Of a stretch of DNA of 64,000 nucleotides, positions 32,615-44,300 are shown piece by piece (positions within the stretch are counted from its first letter, which is position 1; the number at the start of each line of letters is the position of its first letter). A program made the position numbers and the translations under genes. This DNA comes from Selaginella moellendorffii (lineage: Eukaryota > Streptophyta > Lycopodiopsida > Selaginellales > Selaginellaceae): NCBI RefSeq assembly GCF_000143415.4, contig NW_003314263.1, positions 557,035 to 621,034 on the forward strand, read 5' to 3'. The notes below the pieces were generated by a model, which worked only from the letters and a program-made list of their open reading frames with translations, was not told the origin of the DNA and ran no database searches.

Positions 32615-33764
32615 GTAGCGCACGTGGTTTTGACCCTTTATCCTATGGTGATTTACCATAGGATAACACCACGAAGCGGAACCTAAACCCTCTTTGTGCC
32701 ACGTGACATATGCCACGTGTCACATGCCACGTGTCCATGCCACGTGTCCATAGGAACCCGAGGTTCAGGGCCTTGAGCCACTGAACGAAGGAATGGTGCC
32801 AAACTCCCAAGCATGGAGCCAAGGAATGATGGAACCGAACCATGGAGCAACCCCTAAGCATAAAGCCCAAGGAACGAAGGGACAGGAGACCGGAGCGACT
32901 TGGAACAGTCCTAGAGTAGCCAGCATCCCAATGCCAGGACCAGCACACAAAACGGAGCCAAACGGAGTCTGGCGCTATTTCGGCATACCGGTGGCCTAAC
33001 GCGAGGATATGGGTACTCCACCAACTAGCATGGAATGGAACTTGGGCTTAGACCCAAGCCGGACGCAGAACAAGGACAGGCACGCAAGCGGAAGCTAGAC
33101 TATACCTCAGGTTGGTCGGTCATGCCCGACCTACCCACTATCCCTACTATACATTTGGAACCCCCCATAGCCCCCCCCCCCCCCCCCCTTGAGGAACACA
33201 CGCTTTAGGCTTTCACCCCAAGCCTCCTTTAGTATCAGGAGTTAGTCTTTGGGACAAGCTCGAAACTTACTAAATATGGAATGTCCTTAGATTGTGAATT
33301 TGGACACGGGACGAACACCATTGTGTTCAGGCCGATCTCTACATTCTGTAGATATGCCAAATGAGCAAATCTAGACACTTTCCATAAATAATATTTAGGA
33401 CCGAAATGAGACTAACACAAAGGGCATGATAGCGAGGGTGTTTGGCAAACACGGTAAGCTATCATCTAGCGATATTGAGGGACCAAGCTCAATATCGCGG
33501 GGGTTCCCAACACTAGCAAGTGCAAGTCAACGAATGAGTTTCTCTAACCAAGTCAAGTATGCTTGACAAATAGCACGTAGGAATTCCGTCCTTATGCTCA
33601 TCTGGTCAAGTGCACACGCGAGGACCAGTTTCTCAACTAGCTTAGGCGGAGACTGATAATGGGTCCAGCAATACCGACCTCCTGCCATCGTGGCAGTAAG
33701 GTAAGAGTGTCCGTAAGGACTAGCCGACAGGTAACTTTCGATACCTGAAGTCACATTCGCGACA
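32615..33764 (-). repeat. 5' LTR of element D
   Basis: 1,150 bp, nearly identical to the left LTR; the poly-C tract is a few bases longer (33172-33188). Confidence 0.88.
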
Positions 33765-33987
33765 CTTTAGCATCTTCTGCTGTGGGCTCTATCCACGGCC
33801 CAACTTTGTGACCCTCCCATGGGTCTCTTTAGAGACTACTTTCCTTGGACACACTATGCCATCGCAATGACATAGCTCATTTCCCTAAGGTGCTTTTCCC
33901 ACTTGGTCACCTTGACCAAGCCACACCATCATCAATAGTTCAAATCAACACTTTGAATTAGGAACTTTATTCCTTAACCCAAACAAA
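33765..33987. other. Element C interior between D and T
   Basis: About 220 bp of element C non-coding DNA, starting with the second CTTTA. It ends at the left inverted repeat of element T. Confidence 0.7.
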
Positions 33988-34010
33988 AGCTCTATTTCGT
34001 TAAAGTGGGA
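33988..34010 (+). repeat. Left terminal inverted repeat of element T
   Basis: 23 bp, exact reverse complement of 47338-47360. A second GTGGGA-like box (AAAATGGGAC) lies at 34021-34030. The right end also has an inner ATCCCACTT box (reverse complement of AAGTGGGAT) at about 47319-47327. Confidence 0.85.
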
Positions 34011-34646
34011 TTTATTCAGTAAAATGGGACTAGGTACAAATTTTCAAGTATTTGAAAATGACGTGAAATTATATGTTTTTTGTCCAGGGGCTAGACATAT
34101 CTGGGGCATGGTGACTAGCGCGGTGACCTTATGTCCAGACTGAGTCCATCTAGTTGTATAATAAATCTCATTGTCAAGGTGAACAAGCCGAATCTGAAGC
34201 TAAAGAAGAGTGATGGCATGCGCGCACACACTATTTGTTTGTTCATTGAGCGTGTGGTGAGCTTTCCAAGATGAACATCATTCCTATTAGCCAGACATAT
34301 AACTTAATGGTGAGAACATTTAGATATTATTCAATGTTATCTTTTTCTAACGAATCTAATTGTGAAGGTGTAGCAAGAGGCATTGCTAGTCTGGAGAAGT
34401 CATTTAACTCATTTGACCTTTAGTGTATTTTCATGAAACTAAATAACATTCATATTATTAAGGAATTTCTCTAGTACCTTTTTTTTATGACATAGAGGCT
34501 TGCATTTCTTTCAAAGGTGATTTAGTAAAAGGCCTGAGGGCACATGCCATTCTATTTCTCAGACCGGTATTAAGATATACTAGTGCAAAGGGAAAAAGGT
34601 ATTTGGTGATCAAGTAAATGGCATGAGGGCACACGCCATTATAAGC
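34011..34646. other. Left flank of element T, non-coding
   Basis: AT-rich with no gene seen. It contains palindrome copies at 34531-34550 (partial) and 34618-34639 (full) and a half copy near 34214. Confidence 0.6.
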
Positions 34647-34919
34647 CTAAGCGCTAGTGGACACCTCCTTTTTGGTACTCTCAGCGGTACTATCATCCTT
34701 CTCCGGGTCAGTTGTTTTGCTTTGGATTGTTGTCTCTGACGTTACTGGGGCGTTCTCGATAGTTGTTAATGTTGCCGTTTGTTCAGAAAAATGATCACCT
34801 GGAGTATAGTACGGGGAGTTTGGAAGACTTATATATTCTACATCTTCACCTATCTCCTTCTCCGTCTCCTTTTCTGCCTCACTTACAGATTTTGTGCTTG
34901 CCATGAGAACGCTCTTCAC
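34647..34919 (-). CDS. Unassigned small acidic protein or 3' exon in element T
   Basis: 90 codons, rich in Glu, Ser, Thr and Lys (EAEKETEKEIGEDVEYISL), with no recognised domain. A good acceptor (TATTTTAG, minus) lies directly before the frame, and it is followed by a stop. It sits 200 bp downstream of the transposase-like gene on the same strand, so it may be an alternative last exon of that gene or a separate short gene. Confidence 0.35.
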   Translation of the reverse strand: MKSVLMASTKSVSEAEKETEKEIGEDVEYISLPNSPYYTPGDHFSEQTATLTTIENAPVTSETTIQSKTTDPEKDDSTAESTKKEVSTSA

Positions 34920-35119
34920 CCTAAAATATGGAGTTCATTGTGTTATAAAAGGAAACCAACACACACGCTGCAAGGGAATGATGGTACATAAAGCACGTAA
35001 GCCCACAATATGGGTTTATGTGCCATTAATATGGGCCACACGCCATATTATTAGATTTATGCACGTGTGATTGGTAAATGCATATGTCACATCATCTTTG
35101 TTTTACCTCACACACTATA

Positions 35120-38100
35120 TCAAGCCTCCTCTGATTCAGATTCGGATTGTTCACCTTGAAATAAAATACATTAGAAACTTTGTAAAGGAATATTAATGAA
35201 TCTCACCTTGAACCCGAGTTATGAATGCTCTTGCTGCATCTCTTGCATGGTCTGGCAAGGTGATGGTGGCACTCTGCTTCCGCATCCAACCATGCACAAC
35301 ATTATCCACCGATATGCTCATGCTGGGATCCCTTGGATTCAGCACCCATCTCTTTTCTAGGCAATCCTTCGTATATCCGGAACTTGGCTTGAACCACTCC
35401 ACAGTTACATTGAAGGAGTTAGTTTCCGCATCCTCCTCTGCATCNNNNNNNNNNNNNNNNNNNNNNNNNNNNNNNNNNNNNNNNNNNNNNNNNNNNNNNN
35501 NNNNNNNNNNNNNNNNNNNNNNNNNNNNNNNNNNNNNNNNNNNNCATATCATTTGTTTTTTATTACTGGGTCTGACAAGCACGACCATTCCTTTGCAGAC
35601 CTGTACTGGATTGAATGCTGAATCCGGCTTCTTGTTCCTCGGCCCACAATAGTGATCCTCAACATCGTTATCTGTCACTGCATTTCCAGAGGACATTGTT
35701 CCGCTACTATCTGGTGCTCTGGGTTCTGGCCAAAAGGACTCTTCCAATTCTTCATATACAACCGGCCCATTTTGGATAGCAGATATAATCTTCTCCCAGT
35801 ATTCGAGCAAAGGCTTGCACCTCTGAAAATAGGATTCTCCACCAAACACCAACCCCCTCTTCCAGAAGGCAATATGCTGTCTAATCCCGGCCACTATACT
35901 TTCCTGGTCTTTGAGTCCATCCGGGTGCATCGGCCGTGGGGAACCCTGAGGAATCATAGGTTCCCCAGTTATGGGATCTCTCTTGAAGAGTTCAATGCCG
36001 TCCACTGGCAGCCACACTGTGTCCCATTCTCTCATCTTGTACCTCATCACTGGAGCACCGTCACACATGCTGAAATGAAACTGAAGAGGCTTGGAGTGGC
36101 CAATCAGCGTTTCGGATCCGTCCCTGATGTAGCCTCTTACAAACCCCTTAAAGTCTGGAACCTCTGTCACAAGTGCAGCTTCAACAGTGCCTTTGATGCA
36201 ATTTTGGAATTCATCGTAGAGTTGTGGGAGGGTGAGGACATTGGATCGCCGGAGGGACTCTGCCAGGTGACTGAACATGGCATCGACGTCTTCATGAGTG
36301 TGCCCAACCATGAGAAAGCCAAGTGTAACCGTTTCAAATATGCCTTTGGCAACAAGCATCGCCAAGTACGCGAAGACGTACATGTTTTTGTTCTCACTGC
36401 CAGCATTGTCTGTTTGGAGCAGAAGATGGGGTGGAAGGCCACATCGGCCGCAAGAACTTCCTTGAGATTCTGCTTCGTTTGGATGAGGCTGTGCATTCAC
36501 CGGGCGACCAGCCTCGTCAGAATGGCATGAGGCCTCACGTGATAACCCTACAATCTGACGGCCAACATATTCACTGGGATGGCATGGGGCCCCACGCGAT
36601 ACTGCAAGCCTTTGCTCCTCCTCCAGCTGAACCCTGTATGGGGTTCGATCGACAAGGGCCTTATGCAAGGGTTGGCCGTTCAGCTCAGTCTGCGCACTTT
36701 GCAGAGACCTTAAGTGTTTTGCTAGGGACGCAATCATCATGTTTGCACCCCCGCCACCCCATAGAGGTACAAAGAAGTTCCCATAGTTCTGGGCACCATG
36801 CCCATGAGCGATTATGCCAAACAGAGACACAGGCAGCTGCATGGATGAAGAGATTGCCTTGGGGGCAGGATTGAGTCGAGGTAAGCACGTCTTTTTCTGG
36901 TCCATTTTGTCGTGGATGATGCAGAGGTAAGAGTCAGGTCTCTCCATGGAGAGAATCCTGTTATGATAATATGCAGTCCTGCAGCTTCTCTGCTCGATGT
37001 TGTGGTCGAGCCGCCTTCTAACCAACGTCTCTCGCTCTTGAGCGCTGCAAGAATTCTTCGACAAAGCCATTTTGATAGCAGTGCACTCGTCACACTTTGA
37101 AAAGCTGGAGTACTTTCCTATACTCACATCCCTGAACCTGTTGCTCCACAATCTACTAAATCTAGATTGGCTCAGCTTCCTGTAGCCATTACTCTGGAGT
37201 TCCCGATTCACATCTTCCAATATGGCCCCCTTGGTATACATGGAAGGGAGAACTCGTTGGGTGTCTCGTGTTTCATCTTCCAAGAGGCGGGTTTTATGTG
37301 GTTGCTGCTCGCTACATGTCTCGACAAACCTCTTGAAGATTGCCTCTCCATATACAACATGACCCCTGGTTTTGTGCGTACCGTCGTTCCCATGGACTGC
37401 CTGTTGAACCCTTTGTTCCTCGAACTCAGTTTTGATTCTGTAGAATGTGGTTCAAGGGACTCCATAAATGATTCTCCATGCCTTCATGCAGACCAAACCC
37501 CTCTGGAAGACCATGCCCCCCACCTGATGTTCTGAAGCATCAACAGATGACCGTAATGCCTCATACACAAAATTGCGAGCTGCCTTCCAGGACAATGTCT
37601 TGTATCTTGCTCTCTCCTCTTCAATAGCATCCCAATCAGCATGTTGACAGCACCTCCTCTTGCAACAAGCAACTGTCGAGACCATTCGAACCTCCATCGC
37701 CATTTTCTGCCTTTTCGGTTCGTTGCTCAGATCCCTTTGGCTGCGCTTTAGGAAGGTGTACTTTCTTTTCCCATGAAGAGATGTTCTATCATCAGTTGTA
37801 GTGGTGTTTGATTGTGAATCCTTCACATTCTCAAACACTAAGTGCCTCAATTTCCACCGCACAATGCTTCCAATAGTCAGACTGTTTTCTTCTGTGTCAA
37901 CAACCTCTAAAATCGCAACTCCAATATCATCCCAGCCCAATTCTTGATTAGCAACCGCATCTCTTGGATCGACAACTGTGGCTAAGCCCTCAGCTACCAC
38001 CTCCCCCTCGGGGTTGTTTAGAAACACTTTTGCCTGAATCCATGTAGCACGGTTCTTAAGATCCACGGAGGGAACATGCGTCGCACTTGCGCTGTCCCCA

Positions 38101-38342
38101 ACATCTGCTTTCTTCTGAAGATTTTTCAAGGCAACAACAACATTTACCCCGACGACCATCTCTCCTCGTTCAATAGCAACCACATTCCCATCGAAGACAG
38201 TCTCTACTGATACAGCAGCATTGCCTTCCCCAAGCCTTTCACAGTGTATAACAAAGTTCCGATCCATAGACACAAGGGTCCCTTTTGCAACTCTCTTCCC
38301 ACCATTCAAAATGTAAACCTTTTCCCCAACCCTGAAGGCCAT
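35120..38342 (-). pseudogene. Transposase-like protein (resembles the DUF7869 family) of element T, with one stop and a gap
   Basis: The frame runs from ATG 38342 to 35207. A 52-bp intron follows, then a last exon 35154-35120 ending in an acidic SESESEEA tail. Order: an N-terminal small barrel-like region (VAKGTLVSMDRNFVIHCERLG); a Cys cluster ACCKRRCCQ (~227); a segment with VFQRGLVCMKAWRIIYGV; then CDECTAIKM, YLCIIHDKMDQKKTCLPRL (~477), LLLQTDNAGSENKNMYVFAYL (~643, split here from its flank) and FLMVGHTHEDVDAMFS (~680). These acidic blocks resemble an RNase H-like DDE core of the DUF7869 type; that is from memory of the family. An in-frame TGA (37454-37452) breaks it after IIYGVP. A 100-N gap covers ~residues 933-966. 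A ~75-residue insert before LLLQTDN holds two palindromes and may be one or two unspliced introns. Confidence 0.7.
35445..35544. other. Assembly gap of exactly 100 N
   Basis: A round 100-N run is the usual placeholder for a gap of unknown length. It falls inside the transposase-like gene, so the true length of that exon and of element T is uncertain. Confidence 0.99.
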
Positions 38343-39212
38343 TCTGAAAGTGCAGAAAAGAAGTTAAGACCATACAAAAAATGATTGGAGAATGGCCTAA
38401 ATCATAACATACCAAACAACCTCAATAGCATGAGGCCACATGCCATTATTCAAACATGCTATTGACACCCACGTGAAATTTCGCATTCACAAAATTGGCA
38501 TGAGGCCTCATGCCATCTTGATATACACACAGCTGCAGGCAAGTAAAAACATACATGACAATACGCTAGCCATGAAATTGCAAGGGCCCAAGATGGCATG
38601 TGGCCTCATGCCATTTCTAAATGTGGTCCTAAGCCATTCCATGGTGAACATACCAGGAAGCACAAGTGCCGAATATCAAGAGGAAGCGGTAGCCACACCA
38701 AAGACAGTGCCGCTCGCAACACCGCAACTACTTGTAGCACCGCTCGCAACACCGCAACTGCTCGTAGCGCCGCTCGCACAAACTGCCACTCGCATAAACT
38801 GCCGCTCGCAATGGCGCTCGCAATGCCGCAACCGCTCGTAGACGCATAAACCACAGCCCACAACGCCGCTTACACAAGCAGCGCTCACTGCGCTCAGCGG
38901 AACCAAGAACACGGCGCACAAAAATGATAAACCTAGGAATGAGTTCGAGAATTCAAAAATAACACACGCTTGAACGTCACATCAAATCCTCTGACAAACC
39001 AGATCTTATGATTCCTCTGACAAATTTCAAACTGAGTAGCTTCTAGACTTTGCTGTCGGAGGTTGAACTTTGTCACATCATGTCCTTGCCTCGATCCAGC
39101 TGTGCCATGTCAGTGATTCGAACTTTGCCATGCCATGTCAGCGATCCGCGCCAAGATTATTCGCCGTGTAAAGGAATAATTACGCTGTGTGTGTACGTCC
39201 ATTTATGGCAAT

Positions 39213-39315
39213 ATAAGGCCACACGCCATTCAAAGAATAATGCTCGACATAAGGCCACACGCCATTCAAAGAATAATGCTCGACATAAGGCCACACGCCA
39301 TTCAAAGAATAATGC
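39213..39315. repeat. 36-bp tandem repeat with a palindrome half in each unit
   Basis: Three units of about 36 bp, each with AAGGCCACACGCCATTCAAA followed by GAATAATGCT. Diverged single copies followed by the same GTGCATTTTTTGGG-type and GCATGAGCCCACACGC sequence lie at 40216-40316 and 40454-40612, so a ~160-bp module was copied three times. Confidence 0.85.
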
Positions 39316-39709
39316 TAGTCGAGCATTTTTTGGTGCATTTTTGGGTTCAAAATTGCATGAGCCCACACGCTATAAAGTTTACCTGTACCAAAAATAGAAA
39401 CAGCTTTATTTACTTGGGAATTTAAGTGGTTGAGGCATTTTTAAACTTACAAACACATGCCCTACTTACATTCCTTTGGTTGCCTAAAATTCAAAAATAT
39501 TATAAACCTTTCTTTTTGCATTTTCAATGTTTTCAATTATGGTTTTTGATTTTCGTAGGACCAGCCTAGTAATCTATTTGCATCCCGTCATGTTTATAGC
39601 TAGCTTTCGTTCGTCCCCTTCGCTAGCCTGAGATACATCTGCTCGGCATCTGCCTCTTACAGCATTTGCCCAGAAAGGGCATCTTTCTTCACGCAGCATT
39701 TGCCACATG

Positions 39710-39742
39710 TTTAGGGTTTAGGGTTTAGGGTTTAGGGTTTAG
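39710..39742 (+). repeat. Short interstitial telomere-type array
   Basis: Four perfect TTTAGGG units plus TTTAG. This is the Arabidopsis-type plant telomere repeat. Short arrays of this kind also occur in plant promoters (telo-boxes), and this one lies in the divergent promoter region of element T. Confidence 0.9.
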
Positions 39743-41339
39743 CAATTCAGTAGGTTGATAAACATGCAAATACAGAACTTGATGCAAAATCCTTTGATAT
39801 GTCACAATGCCCCTAGGACCATAAACACATTTCAATAGAGAGGGTCCTTTCATTTCATAACTCCTTACGTAGATCTTGGTGAAACCAGAGTTAGTGAAGT
39901 TAGTTTCTTGTGATCCCGCATCTGATTGTGATGTCCCTTTGCAGTTTCGATGGAAAGGTCAATGCACACCAAACTGTGAAATCTTGGAGCAAAATAACGG
40001 TCGGATCTATGGCAAATGCCCCTGAAACATTGTAAGGCTCGTGTGGTCTCATGTGGTGTCCGATTGAGATGCTTCTTTGCAGGGTCATCAAGAAAGACAT
40101 TGTATACCATTCTGTAAAATCTAGTTGCGATCTAACGGTTGGATCTCCAGAAAACTCAAAAAAATCTCGCGCGTGTCAGAATATCCTAGGAATATACTCC
40201 TATGTGCCCCTGAAAATGGCATGCGGCCCCACGCCATTCAAGAGATAATGCCAGATGACGCCGAGAATTTTTTGGTGCATTTTTTGGGTTCAAAATTGCA
40301 TGAGCCCACACGCTATAAAGTTTATCTTTGCCAAATAGAGAAAAGTTTATCTGTGTCATGTGAGGTAGTTACAGTCCTTTGTGCTCGGCATCTGCCTCTT
40401 GCAGCATTTGCACTGAAAGGGAATTTTTCTCCATTCAGCATTTGGCCCTGAAAATGGCATGCGCCCACACGCCATTCAAGGAATAACGCCACAGGACGCC
40501 TGGAGTTTTGGGTTTAAAATGTTTAGGGTTTTTTGGGTTTTTTCAAAATATTTTGGGTCCAACGTTTTTTGGGTTTCTTTGGTTCAAAATTGCATGAGCC
40601 CACACGCTATAATATTGATTTGAGAGAAAAATAGAAACAGATAGAATTTCTTTATTTAGCTGAACATCTGCCATTTTTGGAAATACAAGATGCTTTGGAA
40701 TATCCAATCATGCATGGTATAAATATAGCGAGGGTATTAAATGATATCCCAATCATGATCTTTCTTTTGGATTTCGCGTGCATGCAGTCCGAGGAATGAT
40801 GACGTTGCGGATTTCTTTTGGATTTTGCGTGCTTGCATGCGCACGGCAATCCAGAAATTAATGGTGGCGCCCAAGTCCGAGGAATGATGACGTGGCGGGA
40901 TTACCAACCGTTGTGACATTTCGCGCGTGTGAGGTTAGGTTTTGCATTTTGCTTTGTACTTGCGCTCGCACACTCGCGCTCGCGCTCGCATCACACTCGC
41001 GCTCCCGCTCGCATCGCGCTCCCACTCGCGATCACGCTCACTTCTCTACAGGTTTCTCGTGTGCATCGGCGTCCACTCGCGCTTGCATCACACTCGCGCT
41101 CGCATCGCGCTCGTGTGCATCGGCGTCCACTTCAAGACACACCCAGTTTGTAACTTCGCCGCCAACTCCGCCGCCCACTCCACCACCCACACGCAGCCCA
41201 CTTGGCGTCCCGGGAGATTTCAGCACCACTCTCCAACTGTAAGTGGCAGAGTAGCCTTGCTGCTACGATCCGCTGCACACACAGTGCACATTCGCCAGCG
41301 AGTCCGGCCTCGATTGTCACGGCCTCCATTCGGCTTCAA

Positions 41340-44300
41340 ATGGTAAGTCTTTTAGACGAAGTAGAAAATGGCATGAGGCCACATGCCATTCAGTAGCAAC
41401 ATTGGCATGCACCGATTGGGCTCTCGAGTGCAGTCCGGTTACAGATGGCGTGTAGCCTCACGCCATCTTAGGATGCAGCCTCAAGACATCTGATGCAGTG
41501 GTGAATGGCGTGTGGCCTCACGTTATTTCCAGCTGCTAGCTTTTCATCTGTCAGCTCTAATTGTTGTGCATTTTTGAACAGGCGAGGAATTGCGTTCTTC
41601 TTCCAGCCACTGTCAATGTGGATGCAGAGAAGGGGGAGGAGCTCACCAGTTGGACTTTCGGGATGGAAGGCGAGGATCTGATGCTGTACAACACAGATGG
41701 TGGGAGAAAAGAATGCATGGGGATCCTCATCCAAGTGACAGACACTCCATGCAGTTCCATGCAAGAATATGGACTGGCACTTGTGGTAGAGACAGCGTCC
41801 GCCTTCAAGATCCACCTTGCACATCCTAGCGGCTTCCCGGAGGGGGGCAGCGGCTATGAGGAATTCCTAGAGGGAGCTAGGGAGAGGTTGTCCAGGAGGC
41901 CCACAATTTCAAAGACGCTGCGGGTCTATGAAGATCACATGGAATCCACGGACCTCACCTACGGCGATGTTCAAAAACTATATTCCAACATTGAGCCATT
42001 GAGAGTGCCTCCAGTTTGCGAAGCGAAGGGGAAGGGGGTCGATCTGGAAACTACCCCGAAGCAGAAAAGGGTGGTCAAGCTCAAGCCGACGTCCGACTCT
42101 GCTGCTCCAAAAAAGAAGCTACTCGGTGATGCCATTGCCTCGGGTTCGAACACTACACCCACCAAAAAGAAGAGCCGCAAAGAGCAGAAAGAGCAAGAAG
42201 AGGCAGCAAAAATCGTCGCAGATAATAGTACTTGTTACTATTCCAACAAAGTATATACAATCGACGTGAGCCGTATCGAGATCCAAAGCAAATACAACCA
42301 CAGGCTAGTATCTGATGAGTGGGTGGAGAAACTGAAGCAGAAGATGCTGGCAAGTCCAGTAACACCCGACATCGCAGACGTGATCCCCTACTACCGAACA
42401 ATGAAGGGCGAGACGAGGTTTCCAGACTTGATCAATAGGAAGGTGTTGGACGATCAGAACATCCGGTTCTATGCCGTCTCCGGGCAGCATTCTAGCTTGG
42501 CGATGCAACAGATAGTTGTGGATATTATGGTGGGCGAGGAGGTGAAGAAAGTCTTCAAGACAAGAGTTGTCCGCCTGATAAAAGGCAACTCGCCCCTCCG
42601 ATCTATCATATACATCTCCCACGCGCAGAATGTCAAGCAAGAAACGTGCTACAAATCGGGTCTGCACGAAACATTGGCACGAACACGGAAGCTCTGGGTT
42701 CAACTGAAGAAGCCACAAAAACCAGGACAAGGACGTGCACTAGCAACTAGCGCCTGGCAGGTAAGCCTCGTTGCATGTGGCATAGCATGTGGCCTCACGC
42801 CATTTCCATTGCAGGAATTCTCGAGTCTTCTCTCGAAAACACTGGGGGTCAATGACACACTCAGCATCCATAACATTCTACTCGCGACAAAAGTTGTTTT
42901 TGACAAATGGGTAGATGTGCTAAGGAGGTACCATGACGGGGAGTTGCTAAACTCAATGGGTGTGGAGGACGGCCGGAAGCCCAATGATTTGAAGCTCAAC
43001 GCCTTGCGTTTCTCGCGGTCTCTAGACGACGACGACCTTCTGACAGTGGCTAATGCTCTTCTACTTGGTGAGGTAGTCTTCAACAAGACCAAAATGACTC
43101 CCGGCCATATTGTGACATACGAGGACTTGTGCACGACTCTGAGAGCTCGTGCGCTATTGAAGGATTGGATCTTCGAGCAAGTGGCCGTGGCGAGGGTGAG
43201 CATCGACACCACGCAAGAGATGATGGAAGAGCTGGACTTGTCAAATGAAGACATCGACGAGTACGTGAAGGGGGCCCCCAAGTTCATCGATCTGCTGCGG
43301 GATGCCACGAAAAGTAAAGCTGAGAAGTTGGATCAGTATCCAAATTTCATTAAGAGGGATGTCGACCGCCGGCTTCAGAAACAGCTCGACCCCGCAGCAG
43401 AGGCCTATCGAGAACCTTACCGGGTATACGTGAATTCGGATGAGGATCAAAGGTGGAGGAGCATCGTTTCCCGCGGAGATGAGCAGGTCAAGAACATCTT
43501 TTGTGTGATGGACTTCACAAACGAGGAGATCACTCATGCAGACGAAGTCAGCTCCATCATTGACTTAATGGTGGGACTTGCGGAGGTGGAATCTTCAATC
43601 CACTATATGATCTACGACTCCGAATCCTATCACAAGTTCTGGAAGGCCTTGAACGAGGTGAAGGCTCGGTTGAAAGGCAAGGAGATGCGGGAGATCCATG
43701 GGATAATGGCTAAGAAGAAGATACCGACGAATGTCCGCATCTTCACAGTCGCCCTTGTTATTGGTCCTGCAGCAGAGTGGGACTGGAGTGACTTCCCAGC
43801 TTCGTTCAACAAAGCCGATCGAATTGATCTGAGGGAGGTCAATTTACCCGTGCCTGAGGAACTGAAGACGGCTATGGAGCTTTCGAATCCAAAGAAAGCT
43901 CCAGGTGCAGCATGGGAAATGCTCAGCTGGGTCTTCAATGCAATAGCGGGTGACTCCAAGGGCAAATGCGTTGTCGAGTACAACTGCGGCGGACTATTCT
44001 TTCGAGCCGCACTACTCAAGGGTGTCCCGTGTGTTGCGATGACAAACTCCATTGAAGAGGTGACTTCAATGGAGCATATAATTACAGTTGCCAAAGAAAA
44101 ACAGTATCTTCTCTACGAACCTGGTGAGTACGCACTTTAAGTTTAAATGTTATCTCACAAGCTCTGTATGCAGGAGCGTGGCCACCCCCAGATGCTGAAA
44201 CGGCGTTAACAGCTACTGATGTTAGGCCGAGGTCACAACCTGCACAAGGTAAGGTCACGTGAGGCCTCACGCCATTTTGATTATAGATCGTTGTGAATAT

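Larger units (their letters stand above)
24888..33764 (-). mobile_element. Element D: LTR element without recognisable genes, 8.9 kb
   Basis: It begins TGTAGCGCACG and ends CGCGACA, with 5-bp direct repeats CTTTA at 24883-24887 and 33765-33769. The LTRs are 24888-26034 (1,147 bp) and 32615-33764 (1,150 bp), nearly identical. Next to the right LTR the minus strand reads TTTGGTATCAGAGGATGAG, a perfect initiator-Met primer-binding core. Next to the left LTR the minus strand has CTAGGGGGGGAG, a polypurine tract. The ~6.6 kb interior shows no gag or pol motif and includes a C-family fragment. It inserted into element C. Confidence 0.9.
38343..41339. promoter_or_regulatory. 3 kb divergent region of element T, repeat-rich
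   Basis: The region between the starts of the two element T genes. In order: three palindromes (38425-38614); a GCTCGCAA-type minisatellite (38690-38845); a 36-bp tandem repeat (39213-39315); a TTTAGGG array (39710-39742); two further copies of a module AAAATTGCATGAGCCCACACGCTATAA, given here in parts as GCATGAGCCCACACGCTAT at ~39356, 40300 and 40596; and a GCTCGC/ACTCGC repeat (40960-41125). It must hold both promoters. The GC-rich repeats near each gene start look like a mirrored arrangement. Confidence 0.6.

Noticed and set aside
39710-39742. A chromosome end
   Set aside because: Only four and a half TTTAGGG units, inside a mobile element with genes on both sides; more likely a telo-box or internal array.
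40892-41346. Open frames rich in Arg, Ser, Ala and His before the large gene
   Set aside because: They come from the GCTCGC/ACTCGC repeat; only the last ATG (41340) joins in phase to exon 2. A longer first exon remains possible.
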